Notes: generated from the sequence alone by a model not told the origin. A stretch of 64,000 nt of DNA from Paenilisteria riparia FSL S10-1204 (GCF_000525995.1 NZ_AODL01000007.1:124001-188000); one strand, 5' to 3'. Shown: positions 1-8,477, counted from the stretch's first letter. Made by a program: numbers and translations.

Positions 1-1756
1 TTAATAAACTTGTTTGGTTATGCAATACATTTTGCCATCCTTTTTTCGGTATAAACTGTGGTATTAGAACGGTTAATGAGTATTTATCTTGATTAGCTTT
101 TTGCTGTGCTGTGTCTATAAATTTCATTAAAGGCTCAGTAATCGAACGGTATGTGGAGTATAAGTCAACGATTCGGACTTCTGGATGTATCCGATTCCAG
201 CGCTCTACGAATTCTTTCCCTTCTTGACGATCTAATGAAACGTGAACAGCGATAACGGTATCACCGATTGACTTAGCATAACGTAAAGCACCTTCTACCA
301 CTTTTGTTGTATCAGATACACAGATAACGACAGCATTCCCTTCGAATGCAGGTAAATCCATCTGTTCATCAATACGAAGCTGCGGTGCTAATTTGGCATA
401 ATGCGTTCTTGTTCTGTGGAACACATAAAGCATCGTTGGCATCAAGATGAACACTGGCCATACTTCGCTCATTCTCGTTATAAAGAGTACAATCAGAACT
501 GTAAAAGATATAAAAGCACCTAATAGGTTAGCAGATAGCTTACTCTTGTAACCTTTTGGTTTTTCTTTTAGCCACTTAATGATCATACCTGTTTGCGATA
601 GCGTAAATGGAATAAATACACCTACAGAATAGAGTGGAATTAATGATTCTGTTTTACCTTGGAATAAGATAATTAGTAATATTGATCCTAATGCTAGCGT
701 GATAATCCCATTGGAGTAACCAAGTCTATCTCCTCTATCTAAGTACATTCGTGGCATGAATTTATCTTTGGATAAGTTGAAAGCAAGAAGTGGGAACGCA
801 GAAAATCCTGTATTCGCAGCTAAAACTAAAATAAGTGCCGTTGTTGCTTGAATAAAGTAATAGAAGAAGTTTCGTCCGAATATATTTTCAGCAATCTGTG
901 AAAGTACCGTTGATTTAAGTTCTGGTACAACCCCATAGAAGTAAGCAAGTAAGGTAATTCCCACAAAGAAAAATCCCAGAATGGATGCCATGAGAATCAG
1001 CGTTCTGGAAGCATTTTTTGCTTTTGGGTCTTTAAATAGAGGAACTGCATTAGATATCGCTTCAATTCCTGTTAATGATGCAGAACCAGAGGCAAATGCC
1101 CGAAGTAAAAGGATTAATGTCACACCAGATACATGGGTTCCAACAGAAGCGGTCTCATGTGTGACATCTTGACCTAAAGCAAGTTTGATTAAGCCTGTGA
1201 TAATCATAACTATCATAGAAAATACGAATAGATAAACTGGAATCGCTAGTATCGTTGCAGATTCCGTCACACCACGAAGGTTGATAACAGTCACAACGAT
1301 AACTAGTATGATAGCTAACGGTACTGTGAATTGATATAACGATGGTATTGCAGCAACAATTGCGTCAGTCCCAGATGACACACTTACTGCTACAGTTAAC
1401 ATATAATCAACTAATAAAGATCCCCCTGCCAATAATCCAGCATTCTTACCTATATTCTCTCTGGAGACAACATAAGCACCACCACCATGTGGATATGCAT
1501 AAATAATCTGGCGGTAAGACAAGCTGAGTGCAAATAATAGTACTAATACGCATATAGCAATCGGCAAGGAGTACCACATTGCTGCTGCTCCAACCGTGAT
1601 TAGTACTAGCAAGATTTGCTCAGTACCATAGGCAACAGAGGACAGTGCGTCTGATGATAGTACTGCCAAAGCCTTTAATTTCCCTAGTTTTTGCTCCCCA
1701 GCCTCTGATGATTTAAGTGGCCTACCGATTAAAATTCTTTTCAATGGAGATGGCAT
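1..1756 (-). CDS. kimA: KimA-like potassium transporter (APC superfamily), 3' end off window
   Basis: Reads from ATG at 1756 (SD-like AGGTAGGG upstream) and is still open at base 1, giving 585 residues. The N-terminus has the LSSDALSSVAYGTEQ motif of the KimA/YdaO family, then about 12 hydrophobic segments, then a cytosolic C-terminal domain with an IGDTVIAVHVSLDRQ-type stretch. B. subtilis KimA is about 607 residues, so only about 20 residues should be missing. KimA imports K+ by proton symport and is inhibited by c-di-AMP; that is family knowledge. A different APC permease is the alternative, but the long soluble tail argues against it. Confidence 0.85.
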   Translation of the reverse strand, partial: MPSPLKRILIGRPLKSSEAGEQKLGKLKALAVLSSDALSSVAYGTEQILLVLITVGAAAMWYSLPIAICVLVLLFALSLSYRQIIYAYPHGGGAYVVSRENIGKNAGLLAGGSLLVDYMLTVAVSVSSGTDAIVAAIPSLYQFTVPLAIILVIVVTVINLRGVTESATILAIPVYLFVFSMIVMIITGLIKLALGQDVTHETASVGTHVSGVTLILLLRAFASGSASLTGIEAISNAVPLFKDPKAKNASRTLILMASILGFFFVGITLLAYFYGVVPELKSTVLSQIAENIFGRNFFYYFIQATTALILVLAANTGFSAFPLLAFNLSKDKFMPRMYLDRGDRLGYSNGIITLALGSILLIILFQGKTESLIPLYSVGVFIPFTLSQTGMIIKWLKEKPKGYKSKLSANLLGAFISFTVLIVLFITRMSEVWPVFILMPTMLYVFHRTRTHYAKLAPQLRIDEQMDLPAFEGNAVVICVSDTTKVVEGALRYAKSIGDTVIAVHVSLDRQEGKEFVERWNRIHPEVRIVDLYSTYRSITEPLMKFIDTAQQKANQDKYSLTVLIPQFIPKKGWQNVLHNQTSLL

Positions 1757-1821
1757 TTTTGTTCCCTACCTTTTTCACTAATTTTTATGTGCTTATCTGT
1801 TATAAAAATAGCATACGTCAC

Positions 1822-1827
1822 ATTATA
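1822..1827 (-). promoter_or_regulatory. -10 box of the kimA-like gene
   Basis: On the minus strand TATAAT lies about 65 bases before the ATG, implying a short leader. The rest of 1757-2027 is AT-rich with no gene. I do not see a ydaO-type (c-di-AMP) riboswitch, which precedes kimA in B. subtilis; the predicted leader is too short to hold one. Confidence 0.5.
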
Positions 1828-2027
1828 ACACAGCATTTTGAAAATGGGATAGCCCTTTTCAGCAGAATGAAAATATAGTGTAAATTGGGTTGCATCATCT
1901 CATTTTTTTGTATAAATATTTATTTTTCTATAATTATTATAAAGTAATATAATCTTCTATTTCCTTGTTACTCTAAGCTTTAAACCTATTTTTAATTTAT
2001 CTGAATAAAAAGAATTTAATTTAAGTA

Positions 2028-2057
2028 TTTACAAACCACCCATTCTCTTTATATAAT
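2028..2057 (+). promoter_or_regulatory. Promoter of the six-tRNA operon
   Basis: TTTACA (2028-2033) and TATAAT (2052-2057) are 18 bases apart and 33 bases before tRNA-Glu. This is a good sigma-A promoter for the cluster ending at the terminator near 2747. Confidence 0.75.
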
Positions 2058-2090
2058 AGTTTTCGGCTGGTAAATTTGCTAGCCAAACAT

Positions 2091-2162
2091 GGCCCGTTGG
2101 TCAAGCGGTTAAGACACCGCCCTTTCACGGCGGTAACACGGGTTCGAATCCCGTACGGGTCA
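2091..2162 (+). tRNA. tRNA-Glu (anticodon UUC)
   Basis: Complete cloverleaf: acceptor GGCCCGT pairs with ACGGGTC, the anticodon loop CTTTCAC gives UUC, and the T-loop is TTCGAAT. CCA is not encoded; an A and a T run follow. Confidence 0.95.
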
Positions 2163-2235
2163 TTTTTTTAAAATTTTCGCATCAAAGTACTAGTCAAAAT
2201 TCAAATTTTGTTATATTATAAGATAGTATCTTTTA

Positions 2236-2311
2236 TGGGGCTTAGCTCAGCTGGGAGAGCATCTGCCTTACAAGCAGAGGGTCAGCGGTTCGATCCCGTT
2301 AGCCCCCACCA
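2236..2311 (+). tRNA. tRNA-Val (anticodon UAC), mismatched first acceptor pair
   Basis: Anticodon loop CTTACAA gives UAC, D- and T-arms are normal, and CCA is encoded at 2309-2311. The 5' acceptor reads TGGGGCT against 3' AGCCCCC, so position 1 (U) faces C72 and only six pairs form. Restoring one G to the G4 run at 2237-2240 would give the usual G1-C72 pair. See findings: this fits the homopolymer-length errors seen elsewhere in the window. Confidence 0.9.
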
Positions 2312-2373
2312 TTCATCTGTAATTGTTAATTAGGAACAGTTCTCTTGGGCGGTTAAACAGTATTTGCTGTTTT

Positions 2374-2447
2374 GCCAACTTAGCTCAATCTGGTAGAGCA
2401 ACTGAATCGTAATCAGTAGGTTGCGGGTTCAATTCCTGCAGTTGGCA
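2374..2447 (+). tRNA. tRNA-Thr (anticodon CGU)
   Basis: Acceptor GCCAACT pairs fully with AGTTGGC. The anticodon stem ACTGA/TCAGT encloses ATCGTAA, giving CGU. CCA is not encoded. Confidence 0.93.
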
Positions 2448-2465
2448 TTGGAACGATTTTAATAT

Positions 2466-2549
2466 GGAGGGGTAGCGAAGTGGCTAAACGCGGCGGACTG
2501 TAAATCCGCTCCTTCGGGTTCGGCAGTTCGAATCTGCCCCCCTCCACCA
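2466..2549 (+). tRNA. tRNA-Tyr (anticodon GUA)
   Basis: Class II tRNA with a long variable arm (CTCCTTCGGG region). Acceptor GGAGGGG pairs with CCCCTCC, the anticodon is GUA (CTGTAAA loop), and CCA is encoded. Confidence 0.95.
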
Positions 2550-2554
2550 TTTAT

Positions 2555-2629
2555 TGGGCTATCGCCAAGCGGTAAGGCAACGGATTTTGATTCCGTCATG
2601 CGTTGGTTCGAATCCAGCTAGCCCAGCCA
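2555..2629 (+). tRNA. tRNA-Gln (anticodon UUG)
   Basis: Acceptor TGGGCTA pairs with TAGCCCA, the anticodon loop TTTTGAT gives UUG, and CCA is encoded after discriminator G. Confidence 0.95.
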
Positions 2630-2637
2630 TTATTTTA

Positions 2638-2710
2638 GAGCCGTTAGCTCAGTTGGTAGAGCATCTGACTTTTAATCAGAGGGTCGATGGTTCGAGCCCA
2701 TCACGGCTCA
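2638..2710 (+). tRNA. tRNA-Lys (anticodon UUU)
   Basis: Acceptor GAGCCGT pairs with ACGGCTC, and the anticodon loop CTTTTAA gives UUU. No encoded CCA. Last tRNA of the operon, followed directly by the terminator. Confidence 0.95.
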
Positions 2711-2718
2711 TTAGAAAA

Positions 2719-2747
2719 GCAATTGATAATTATCAATTGCTTTTTTT
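2719..2747 (+). terminator. Rho-independent terminator of the tRNA operon
   Basis: Perfect inverted repeat GCAATTGATA / TATCAATTGC (2719-2740) followed by seven Ts. Confidence 0.85.
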
Positions 2748-2922
2748 GTTGCTTCTTAGCATGTATCTGTATGCACTTAATAGTATACCTTACAAAGAAG
2801 AGAAGCTAGCCAAACTAAGGCTTGCATTGAATCGATAAAAAACTCACTTTGTTTTTATTCCTGGTTGCTGGCTTACTTATGCTATAATAAACGTAAATCT
2901 GCTTTACGAGGAGGAAATTTTT

Positions 2923-3681
2923 ATGACAACTTTTTCATCTCATTTTTTCTCGACATCGCTTGAATTGCGTACTTCTTTGCAGGTGTTTATTCCTGATCAA
3001 ATTGATGAGAGTAAACCTATGCGATTATTGTATTTACTGCATGGGCTTTCTGATGATGATACTGCTTGGCTTACAAATACGTCGCTTGTTCGTTATGCGG
3101 AGAATCGGAATATTGCTATTGTAATGCCGCAAGTTCATCGTAGCTTCTATACAGATATGCAAATTGGTAATCGCTATTGGACATTTTTGTCGAAAGAATT
3201 ACCTGCCTTAGTTCATCGTTGGTTCCGCTTGCCTGCTGAACCTGAGAACACCTATGTTGCAGGACTTTCTATGGGCGGATTTGGTGCGTTAAAATGGGGC
3301 CTAAACTATCCTGAGAAATTTGCTGGAATGGCTTCGCTGTCTGGGGCACTCGATTTGGTTGCGCTTCGCCATCAGAGACCAGAAATGGAAGTGGAGATGG
3401 TTCCTACTTTTGGGAACATTGAGGATATGGAAGGTTCGTTGAATGATTTGGTCGCTTTGTTACCTAAGGTGGCAAACCAAGACCGGAAACCGCGAGTGCT
3501 GCAACTTTGTGGGACGGAAGATTTTTTGTATGCGAATAATCTTGGTTTTAAAGCGGCAATTGAGAAAATGGATTTTGCCTACATATATCGGGAAATTCCT
3601 GGGGAGCATAATTGGAAATACTGGGATTGTGAAATTCAGACTGTGCTTGATTGGATTGATAAAAAAGGAGATTTTGCATGA
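2923..3681 (+). CDS. Putative esterase (alpha/beta hydrolase, esterase D-like)
   Basis: 252 residues, start ATG at 2923 behind a strong SD (GAGGAGG); TATAAT at 2883 is a probable -10. The sequence has the LLYLLHGLSDDD oxyanion region, the nucleophile elbow GLSMGGFGA (Ser about residue 118), an Asp in CGTEDFLY and His in PGEHNWKYW, which form a catalytic triad. The family hydrolyses short acyl esters or S-formylglutathione-type thioesters in the cytoplasm; there is no signal peptide. The stop overlaps the next start (ATGA), so the two genes are coupled. Confidence 0.85.
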   Translation: MTTFSSHFFSTSLELRTSLQVFIPDQIDESKPMRLLYLLHGLSDDDTAWLTNTSLVRYAENRNIAIVMPQVHRSFYTDMQIGNRYWTFLSKELPALVHRWFRLPAEPENTYVAGLSMGGFGALKWGLNYPEKFAGMASLSGALDLVALRHQRPEMEVEMVPTFGNIEDMEGSLNDLVALLPKVANQDRKPRVLQLCGTEDFLYANNLGFKAAIEKMDFAYIYREIPGEHNWKYWDCEIQTVLDWIDKKGDFA

Positions 3682-4367
3682 GTCATACTAGAAAAAATGC
3701 CACGGTTTTATTTACTTTAAGTGCTGTGACGGCGATTGGATTTCTTGTTTTTCTGATTGGTGTTGCAACGAATGCCCGTTTTATTAAGCAGTTTGATACG
3801 TATTGGATTGATATTGTTCGTGTGAATATTTCTACGAAGAAGACGGATGTCATTGCTTTTATTACGAATTTTGGTGGTGTTGGAGCTATTGTTATGATGA
3901 CAATCGTGCTACTACTGATTTTTATTTTCTTGAAGCGTTATACGATTGCGATTTGGTTTGGTGGAACAGTTTTGATTGGTGGCGCACTTTTGCCATGGAT
4001 TATTAAGCAACTTATTGCTCGGCCGCGCCCTAATGATATGCTTATTTCGCAAGGTGGTTATAGTTTCCCGAGTGGGCATGCGACGGGGTCAACGGCATTT
4101 TACGGGATGATTGCGGCGCTACTTATTATTGCCCTTTCCGAAATATGGCAGCGGATTGCGATTGGAATCGTCGCATTTTTAATTATTTTGACGATTATGT
4201 ATACGCGGGTATATCTTGGTGTGCATTATCCGTCGGACGTTACGGCTGGGCTGTTGCTTGGTAGTACAGCAGTATTTGCTGGGAGCGCGTTGTTTCTACT
4301 TTACAGCCAATCTTGCCATCGCTATTTGCTTTCGCGGAATTGGAAAGATGTGTATTTGAAAAATTAG
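3678..4367 (+). CDS. PAP2-family membrane phosphatase
   Basis: 229 residues with about six membrane segments. All three PAP2 phosphatase motifs are visible: KQLIARPRP, PSGHAT and TRVYLGVHYPSDV, the last supplying the catalytic His. Such proteins dephosphorylate undecaprenyl pyrophosphate (BcrC type) or phosphatidylglycerophosphate at the outer face of the membrane; which substrate cannot be told here. The start is fixed by AAAGGAG ending 7 bases upstream, inside the esterase gene. Confidence 0.88.
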   Translation: MSHTRKNATVLFTLSAVTAIGFLVFLIGVATNARFIKQFDTYWIDIVRVNISTKKTDVIAFITNFGGVGAIVMMTIVLLLIFIFLKRYTIAIWFGGTVLIGGALLPWIIKQLIARPRPNDMLISQGGYSFPSGHATGSTAFYGMIAALLIIALSEIWQRIAIGIVAFLIILTIMYTRVYLGVHYPSDVTAGLLLGSTAVFAGSALFLLYSQSCHRYLLSRNWKDVYLKN

Positions 4368-4373
4368 GATGAA

Positions 4374-4415
4374 AAAAAGGCTATTCTGTCAGCAATTGAC
4401 AAAACAGCCTTTTTG
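4374..4415. terminator. Bidirectional terminator
   Basis: Long stem from AAAAAGGCT...TTCTGTCA to TTGACAAAACAGCCTTTTT, with A and T runs on both sides. It serves the PAP2 gene on + and the micro-protein on -. Confidence 0.8.
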
Positions 4416-4577
4416 TTATTTCCGCTTATTTCGAGCGCTTTGTATCAAGTTCCAAATAATTAAAATCAGAACGACAATTAATAAAAGATTGATTAACGCT
4501 CCGCCAATATGGAAAATTAGCCCTATAAGCCATACCGCGAACAGGATCACGATGATTCCCCAAATAATTCCTAGCAT
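4416..4577 (-). CDS. lmo0937-family small membrane protein, 53 residues
   Basis: ATG at 4577 behind GAGGAGGG. The product starts MLGIIWGIIVIL, has two hydrophobic stretches (about residues 3-22 and 25-44) and ends in a basic tail, SARNKRK. Length, start and pattern match the small lmo0937-family membrane proteins of Listeria and Bacillus, whose function is unknown. It stands alone and ends at the shared terminator. Confidence 0.85.
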   Translation of the reverse strand: MLGIIWGIIVILFAVWLIGLIFHIGGALINLLLIVVLILIIWNLIQSARNKRK

Positions 4578-4642
4578 GTGTAACCCTCCTCGAATTATGC
4601 CATTAGTGTCTTTACCACAATTAAAACAACTTCAAACATTTT

Positions 4643-5581
4643 TTACTCAAATCGAACAACAATTTTTCCTTTTGCATGGTGCGTTTCGCTTAATGCATGT
4701 GCGTCATAAACTCCTTTTACAGAGAACAGGAATGTCTCGCCAACGATAGCTTTTACTTTTCCTGATGCCATTAGGTCTGCTATTTTTTGTAGTTGTTCTC
4801 CGTTTGGTTGTAGCCAGATGCTTTTTGCTAGGATGTTTTTGGCTTTGGCTAGGTCTTTATCTGGTTCTGATACGATTGAGATTAGGCGTCCCGTGCCCTC
4901 TTTTAGCACTCGGAAGCTGTCTTTTTGGATGTCGCCACCCATTGTATCAAAAACGAGGTCTATGTCTGTTAGAACATCTGCAAAATTGGTTGTCCGGTAG
5001 TCGATTACTTCATCAGCGCCTAGTTCTTTTAGGAACGCAGTGTTTTTCTCACTTGCTGTTGTCACGACATAGGCGCCAGCGTTTTTTGCCAGTTGAATCG
5101 CCAATGTGCCGACACCTCCAGCTCCTGCGTGAATAAGGACCTTTTCGCCTGCTTGCAAGTTACCGTGATCGAAAAGTGCTTGCCATGCTGTCAGGCCTGC
5201 TAACGGGATGGATGCGGCTTCTTCAAATGATACGTTGTCAGGAATTTTAGCTAGCAATGGTGCGTCGACCACTGTATATTCTGCGTATGTTCCAAAACGT
5301 GTCGTCTCTGGTCTTGCGAATACTTTGTCACCAACTTGCCAATCGGTTACGTCTGCGCCAACTTCAGAAATAATACCAGCCGCGTCCCAGCCAAGGATAA
5401 TCGGAAATGGCCAGTCCATCATTTGTTTCAAGTAGCCTTCGCGTAATTTCCAGTCGATAGGGTTAATGGATGTAGCTTTTAGCTGAACCACGACTTGTCC
5501 TGCGCCCGCTTTCGGATCTGCAACAACTGCGTCTTTTAGCTCTTCTTTGCCACCATAATTTTCAATAATAACTGCTTTCAT
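4643..5581 (-). CDS. NADP-dependent quinone oxidoreductase-like protein (zinc-less MDR)
   Basis: 312 residues. An N-terminal GroES-like domain (about 1-120, with the GWDAAGIISEVG motif) is followed by a Rossmann domain with HAGAGGVGTLAIQLAK at about 145-160. The Cys/His zinc ligands of alcohol dehydrogenases are absent, which fits the quinone reductase/QOR branch that reduces alpha,beta-unsaturated carbonyls or quinones with NADPH. It starts 22 bases after the MarR gene in the same direction, so an electrophile- or redox-sensing operon is likely. Confidence 0.85.
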   Translation of the reverse strand: MKAVIIENYGGKEELKDAVVADPKAGAGQVVVQLKATSINPIDWKLREGYLKQMMDWPFPIILGWDAAGIISEVGADVTDWQVGDKVFARPETTRFGTYAEYTVVDAPLLAKIPDNVSFEEAASIPLAGLTAWQALFDHGNLQAGEKVLIHAGAGGVGTLAIQLAKNAGAYVVTTASEKNTAFLKELGADEVIDYRTTNFADVLTDIDLVFDTMGGDIQKDSFRVLKEGTGRLISIVSEPDKDLAKAKNILAKSIWLQPNGEQLQKIADLMASGKVKAIVGETFLFSVKGVYDAHALSETHHAKGKIVVRFE

Positions 5582-5603
5582 TTTAAAATTCCTCCTCTAT
5601 CTC

Positions 5604-6026
5604 TCATTTCATATTGTGCGACATTCGTTCTAGCAAAGTCGTAAACGCCGCTAGTTCTTGTTTGGAAAAACCGCTTAATAACCGTTTTTGAAAAGCTTTT
5701 TTCTGTTCGGTTAGAAAGGTTAGCTGATTTGTACCTTGTTCTGTAAGGCGAATAAAAGTGGCTCGCCGGTCTGGTGCTTTTTTCTGGCGGGTGATGAAGC
5801 CGTCTTCTTCTAGTTTTCGCAAATGCCTTGTGATTGCTGCGGCATCAAGGCCGAGTGAATGTTGAAGTGCTTGCTGATTCTGCTCGTTTGCGCAAGAAAT
5901 CTGATGGAGTAGCTCGACTTTTGTTGCGCTCATTTGTAATGTTGCTTCGAAATTTTGATTCATGTTTTTGCATAGGTCGTGCATTTGTGCGAGTAGTTCC
6001 GCGCGCTTGGAGCAGTCATCGGACAT
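5604..6026 (-). CDS. MarR-family transcriptional regulator
   Basis: 140 residues with winged-helix features: GLDAAAITRHLRKLEEDGFI as the recognition helix, then a wing with RQKKAPDRRATFIRLTEQG. Cys5 and Cys25 near the N-terminus could sense oxidants (inference). It is first gene of the operon with the quinone oxidoreductase, and MarR proteins commonly repress their own operon. Confidence 0.88.
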   Translation of the reverse strand: MSDDCSKRAELLAQMHDLCKNMNQNFEATLQMSATKVELLHQISCANEQNQQALQHSLGLDAAAITRHLRKLEEDGFITRQKKAPDRRATFIRLTEQGTNQLTFLTEQKKAFQKRLLSGFSKQELAAFTTLLERMSHNMK

Positions 6027-6050
6027 TAGTTTTCCCCGCCTTTCTTATTA

Positions 6051-6064
6051 ATTGATACGTCAAT
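6051..6064. promoter_or_regulatory. Candidate MarR operator
   Basis: Inverted repeat ATTGA-TACG-TCAAT lies 25 bases upstream of the MarR start codon, where an autoregulatory site would sit. The assignment rests on symmetry and position only. Confidence 0.4.
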
Positions 6065-6123
6065 CATTTTACGCGTTTGAGATTTGGTTGCAAGTTATTT
6101 GCTTGTGGTCGGAGAAAATAGGT

Positions 6124-6153
6124 TTGACAGTCTCAAATCCCTTGTGCTACAAT
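6124..6153 (+). promoter_or_regulatory. Promoter of tRNA-Ala
   Basis: Consensus TTGACA (6124-6129) and TACAAT (6148-6153) with 18-base spacing, 15 bases before the tRNA. Confidence 0.8.
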
Positions 6154-6168
6154 AATTCTATCAAATTC

Positions 6169-6241
6169 GGGGTGTTAGCTCAGCTGGGAGAGCGCTACGC
6201 TGGCAGTGTAGAGGTCAGGGGTTCGATCCCCCTACGCTCCA
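6169..6241 (+). tRNA. tRNA-Ala (anticodon GGC)
   Basis: Acceptor GGGGTGT pairs with ACGCTCC (two G-U), the anticodon loop CTGGCAG gives GGC, and the T-loop is TTCGATC. No encoded CCA. Monocistronic. Confidence 0.93.
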
Positions 6242-6250
6242 TTCGAACAA

Positions 6251-6295
6251 AAAAAAAGGAAACTGGACGGCAACACATCCAATTTCCTTTTTTTT
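6251..6295. terminator. Terminator after tRNA-Ala, shared with the convergent small gene
   Basis: AAAGGAAACTGGA pairs with TCCAATTTCCTTT and is followed by a T8 run. The A-rich left side makes it usable in both directions. Confidence 0.8.
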
Positions 6296-6518
6296 ATGTA
6301 TATGGGCGGTATTTTCTGCGCAATTCGCTTTGTTCTCGTTTTCTTCGTTCCACGTCGTCTTTAAAGAATAAGCTGATTTTGCCTTTTTCAATGCGGTCTA
6401 GTTTGCCTCGTTTGACTAAAGAGGATAGTGCTTGTTTGGAGATGCCTAAGAAGACTGCGGTTTCTTCAGTGGTTAGGAAGTATTTTTCTAGGAGTCCGAG
6501 AGCTTTCTTTTTTTCCAC
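6294..6518 (-). CDS. Excisionase-like helix-turn-helix protein, 74 residues
   Basis: GTG start at 6518 with AGAAGGTGA about 7 bases upstream. Residues 16-50 (LTTEETAVFLGISKQALSSL) form the MerR/excisionase HTH_17 fold, followed by a wing and a basic tail. Such small proteins are often excisionases or regulators. No integrase or phage gene is nearby, so a stand-alone DNA-binding protein is more likely than an active excision module, despite the adjacent tRNA. Confidence 0.7.
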   Translation of the reverse strand: MEKKKALGLLEKYFLTTEETAVFLGISKQALSSLVKRGKLDRIEKGKISLFFKDDVERRKREQSELRRKYRPYT

Positions 6519-6658
6519 GAGTGGGTCACCTTCTTTCTATTTTCTTATTTTACTGGATTCGGGGACTTCTTTTCAAGTGCTGGCCTTAAAAAGCTTTATT
6601 CTCATTCGAAAAAAGGCTATACTTAGTTTGTTACGATTATTGAAATGGGGGTTTTCCT

Positions 6659-7396
6659 TTGAATTCGATTATTGATCATTTGAGGAGTCATCGGTCGTTT
6701 CGGAAGTTTCAGACGGACCGAACGATTCCAAAAGAGCAGTTAGACGCGATTATTCGAGCAACGCAAAGTGCACCTTCTTGGATTAATGGGCAGCAATATT
6801 CGATTATTGCAGTGCAGAGTCCGGAACGGAAGCAGAAAATGGCGGAGTTATGCGGAAATCAGCCGTACATAGCGGAGAGTTCGGTTTTTCTTGTGTTTGT
6901 TGCCGATTTTTATCGGACGTATTTGGCAAGTGAAACGCATGGTGGATCCTTAGCAGCAGTGGAAAATGTGGACGCTTTACTTGTTGGTGCAACTGATGTT
7001 GGCCTGGCTTGTGAAAATACGATTATTGCTGCGGAATCTTTTGATTTAGGTGTTGTTTGCATCGGTGGGATTCGACGCAATATGGCAGATGTGATTGATT
7101 TCTTGCAGTTGCCGAAATATGTTTTTCCGGTGGTTGGGCTTTGTATTGGTTATCCGGATGTGGAAATGCCGATTAAGCCGCGTTTTCCGAAAGAAGCGGT
7201 TTATTTTGAGGAGACGTATCAGACGGATGTGACGGATGCTATGACCGCGTATGATGAAACGATTATTCCTTTTTCAACGCGTGAAGGTGGTATTTCTTGG
7301 ACGAAGCGGGTGTCTGCTTTTTATGACAAAGACTACTATCCTTCGATTGCGGAGACGTTGAAACAGCAAGGTTTTTTGATGAAAGATAAAAATTAG
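6659..7396 (+). CDS. NADPH-dependent nitroreductase (NfsA/FRP-like)
   Basis: 245 residues starting at TTG (6659) behind a GGGGG SD 7 bases away. FMN-binding features include HRSFRKFQTDR near residue 10, the SAPSWINGQ stretch and a GGIRRN region around residue 140. The family reduces nitro compounds, flavins or quinones with NAD(P)H. It is followed after 12 bases by manA, so the two are probably cotranscribed although functionally unrelated. Confidence 0.85.
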   Translation: MNSIIDHLRSHRSFRKFQTDRTIPKEQLDAIIRATQSAPSWINGQQYSIIAVQSPERKQKMAELCGNQPYIAESSVFLVFVADFYRTYLASETHGGSLAAVENVDALLVGATDVGLACENTIIAAESFDLGVVCIGGIRRNMADVIDFLQLPKYVFPVVGLCIGYPDVEMPIKPRFPKEAVYFEETYQTDVTDAMTAYDETIIPFSTREGGISWTKRVSAFYDKDYYPSIAETLKQQGFLMKDKN

Positions 7397-7408
7397 GAGG
7401 CTACTATA

Positions 7409-8362
7409 ATGACAAAAGCTTTATTTTTAGATTCTGTTTTTCAAGATCGAATTTGGGGAGGTACGAAACTGCGCGATTTCTTTGGCTACACGATTCCATC
7501 GGAGACGACTGGCGAATACTGGGCGATTTCGGCGCATCCGCACGGTCCTTCTACGGTAAAAAATGACGCGTATAAAGGCAAAACCTTGATTGAGCTTTGG
7601 GAGCAAGAGCCCGCATTGTTCGGCCATCCGAAAGAAGCTGTTTTTCCGTTGCTTACGAAAATTTTGGATGCGAATACGGATTTATCGGTGCAAGTTCACC
7701 CGGATGATGCGTATGCGAAAGAGCATGAGAATGGCGAGCTTGGTAAGACGGAATGTTGGTATATTATTGACTGTGAGCCTGGTGCTGAGCTTGTTTACGG
7801 GCATAATGCGACGTCGAAAGAGCAGTTGATTGAATGGACGCGTGACGGTAAATGGAATGAGTTGCTTCGTAAAGTGGCGATTAAACCGGGCGACTTTTTC
7901 TATGTGCCAAGTGGAACGATTCATGCGCTATGTACTGGGACGCTAGTTTTAGAGACGCAGCAAAGTTCGGACACGACGTATCGTGTGTATGATTATGATC
8001 GTGTGGATGACCACGGCAACAAGCGTGAACTGCATTTAGGTAAAGCAATTGACGTGACGACAGTTCCGCATCATGACGCTATTTTAGATATTAAAACGGA
8101 AACGACTGGTGCGCTTACGAAGACAACGTTTGTAGATAGTGACTTTTTCGCAGTATACAAATGGGACATCGACGGCAAAGCGGACTTCACAGCTACAGCG
8201 CCGTACACGTTGGTAAGTGTTCTAGCTGGCGAAGCGGTGTTAACCATTGACGGGGATACAACGCCAATCAAAAAAGCGGATCACTTCCTACTTCCAAACA
8301 CCTGCAAAAACTGGACAATCGACGGTAAAGTAAGTTGCATCGTGTCTACGCCTGCTAAATAA
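7409..8362 (+). CDS. manA: Mannose-6-phosphate isomerase, class I
   Basis: 317 residues, the usual length of the short Firmicute form, with an AGGAGG SD. Zinc-site motifs are visible: QVHPDD (about residue 95), GKTECW, and the catalytic core PSGTIHALCTG. It interconverts mannose-6-phosphate and fructose-6-phosphate in the cytosol. The metal-ligand residues are present and the reading frame is intact. Confidence 0.95.
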   Translation: MTKALFLDSVFQDRIWGGTKLRDFFGYTIPSETTGEYWAISAHPHGPSTVKNDAYKGKTLIELWEQEPALFGHPKEAVFPLLTKILDANTDLSVQVHPDDAYAKEHENGELGKTECWYIIDCEPGAELVYGHNATSKEQLIEWTRDGKWNELLRKVAIKPGDFFYVPSGTIHALCTGTLVLETQQSSDTTYRVYDYDRVDDHGNKRELHLGKAIDVTTVPHHDAILDIKTETTGALTKTTFVDSDFFAVYKWDIDGKADFTATAPYTLVSVLAGEAVLTIDGDTTPIKKADHFLLPNTCKNWTIDGKVSCIVSTPAK

Positions 8363-8375
8363 TTTGGAACAGAAG

Positions 8376-8402
8376 CCTTCACATTATTGTGGAGGTTTTT
8401 TT
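8376..8402 (+). terminator. manA terminator
   Basis: CCTTCACA-TTAT-TGTGGAGG hairpin followed by seven Ts. Confidence 0.75.
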
Positions 8403-8477
8403 CACAAACAGGTGCTGAGACATCGGGCTTCGTGGTATGTTACAATTTAGGTATTACATAGAGAGGAAGTGCTTTAT

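Noticed and set aside
1757-2090. ydaO-type riboswitch before the kimA-like gene
   Set aside because: I could not find the aptamer's conserved parts, and the likely promoter is too close to the start.
2554-2838. Open frame of 94 codons over tRNA-Gln, tRNA-Lys and the terminator
   Set aside because: It is made of tRNA sequence read as codons; no SD and no protein-like composition.
6169-6518. tRNA-Ala plus excisionase-like gene as an integrated element border
   Set aside because: No integrase, no direct repeat of the tRNA 3' end found nearby, and ordinary genes follow.
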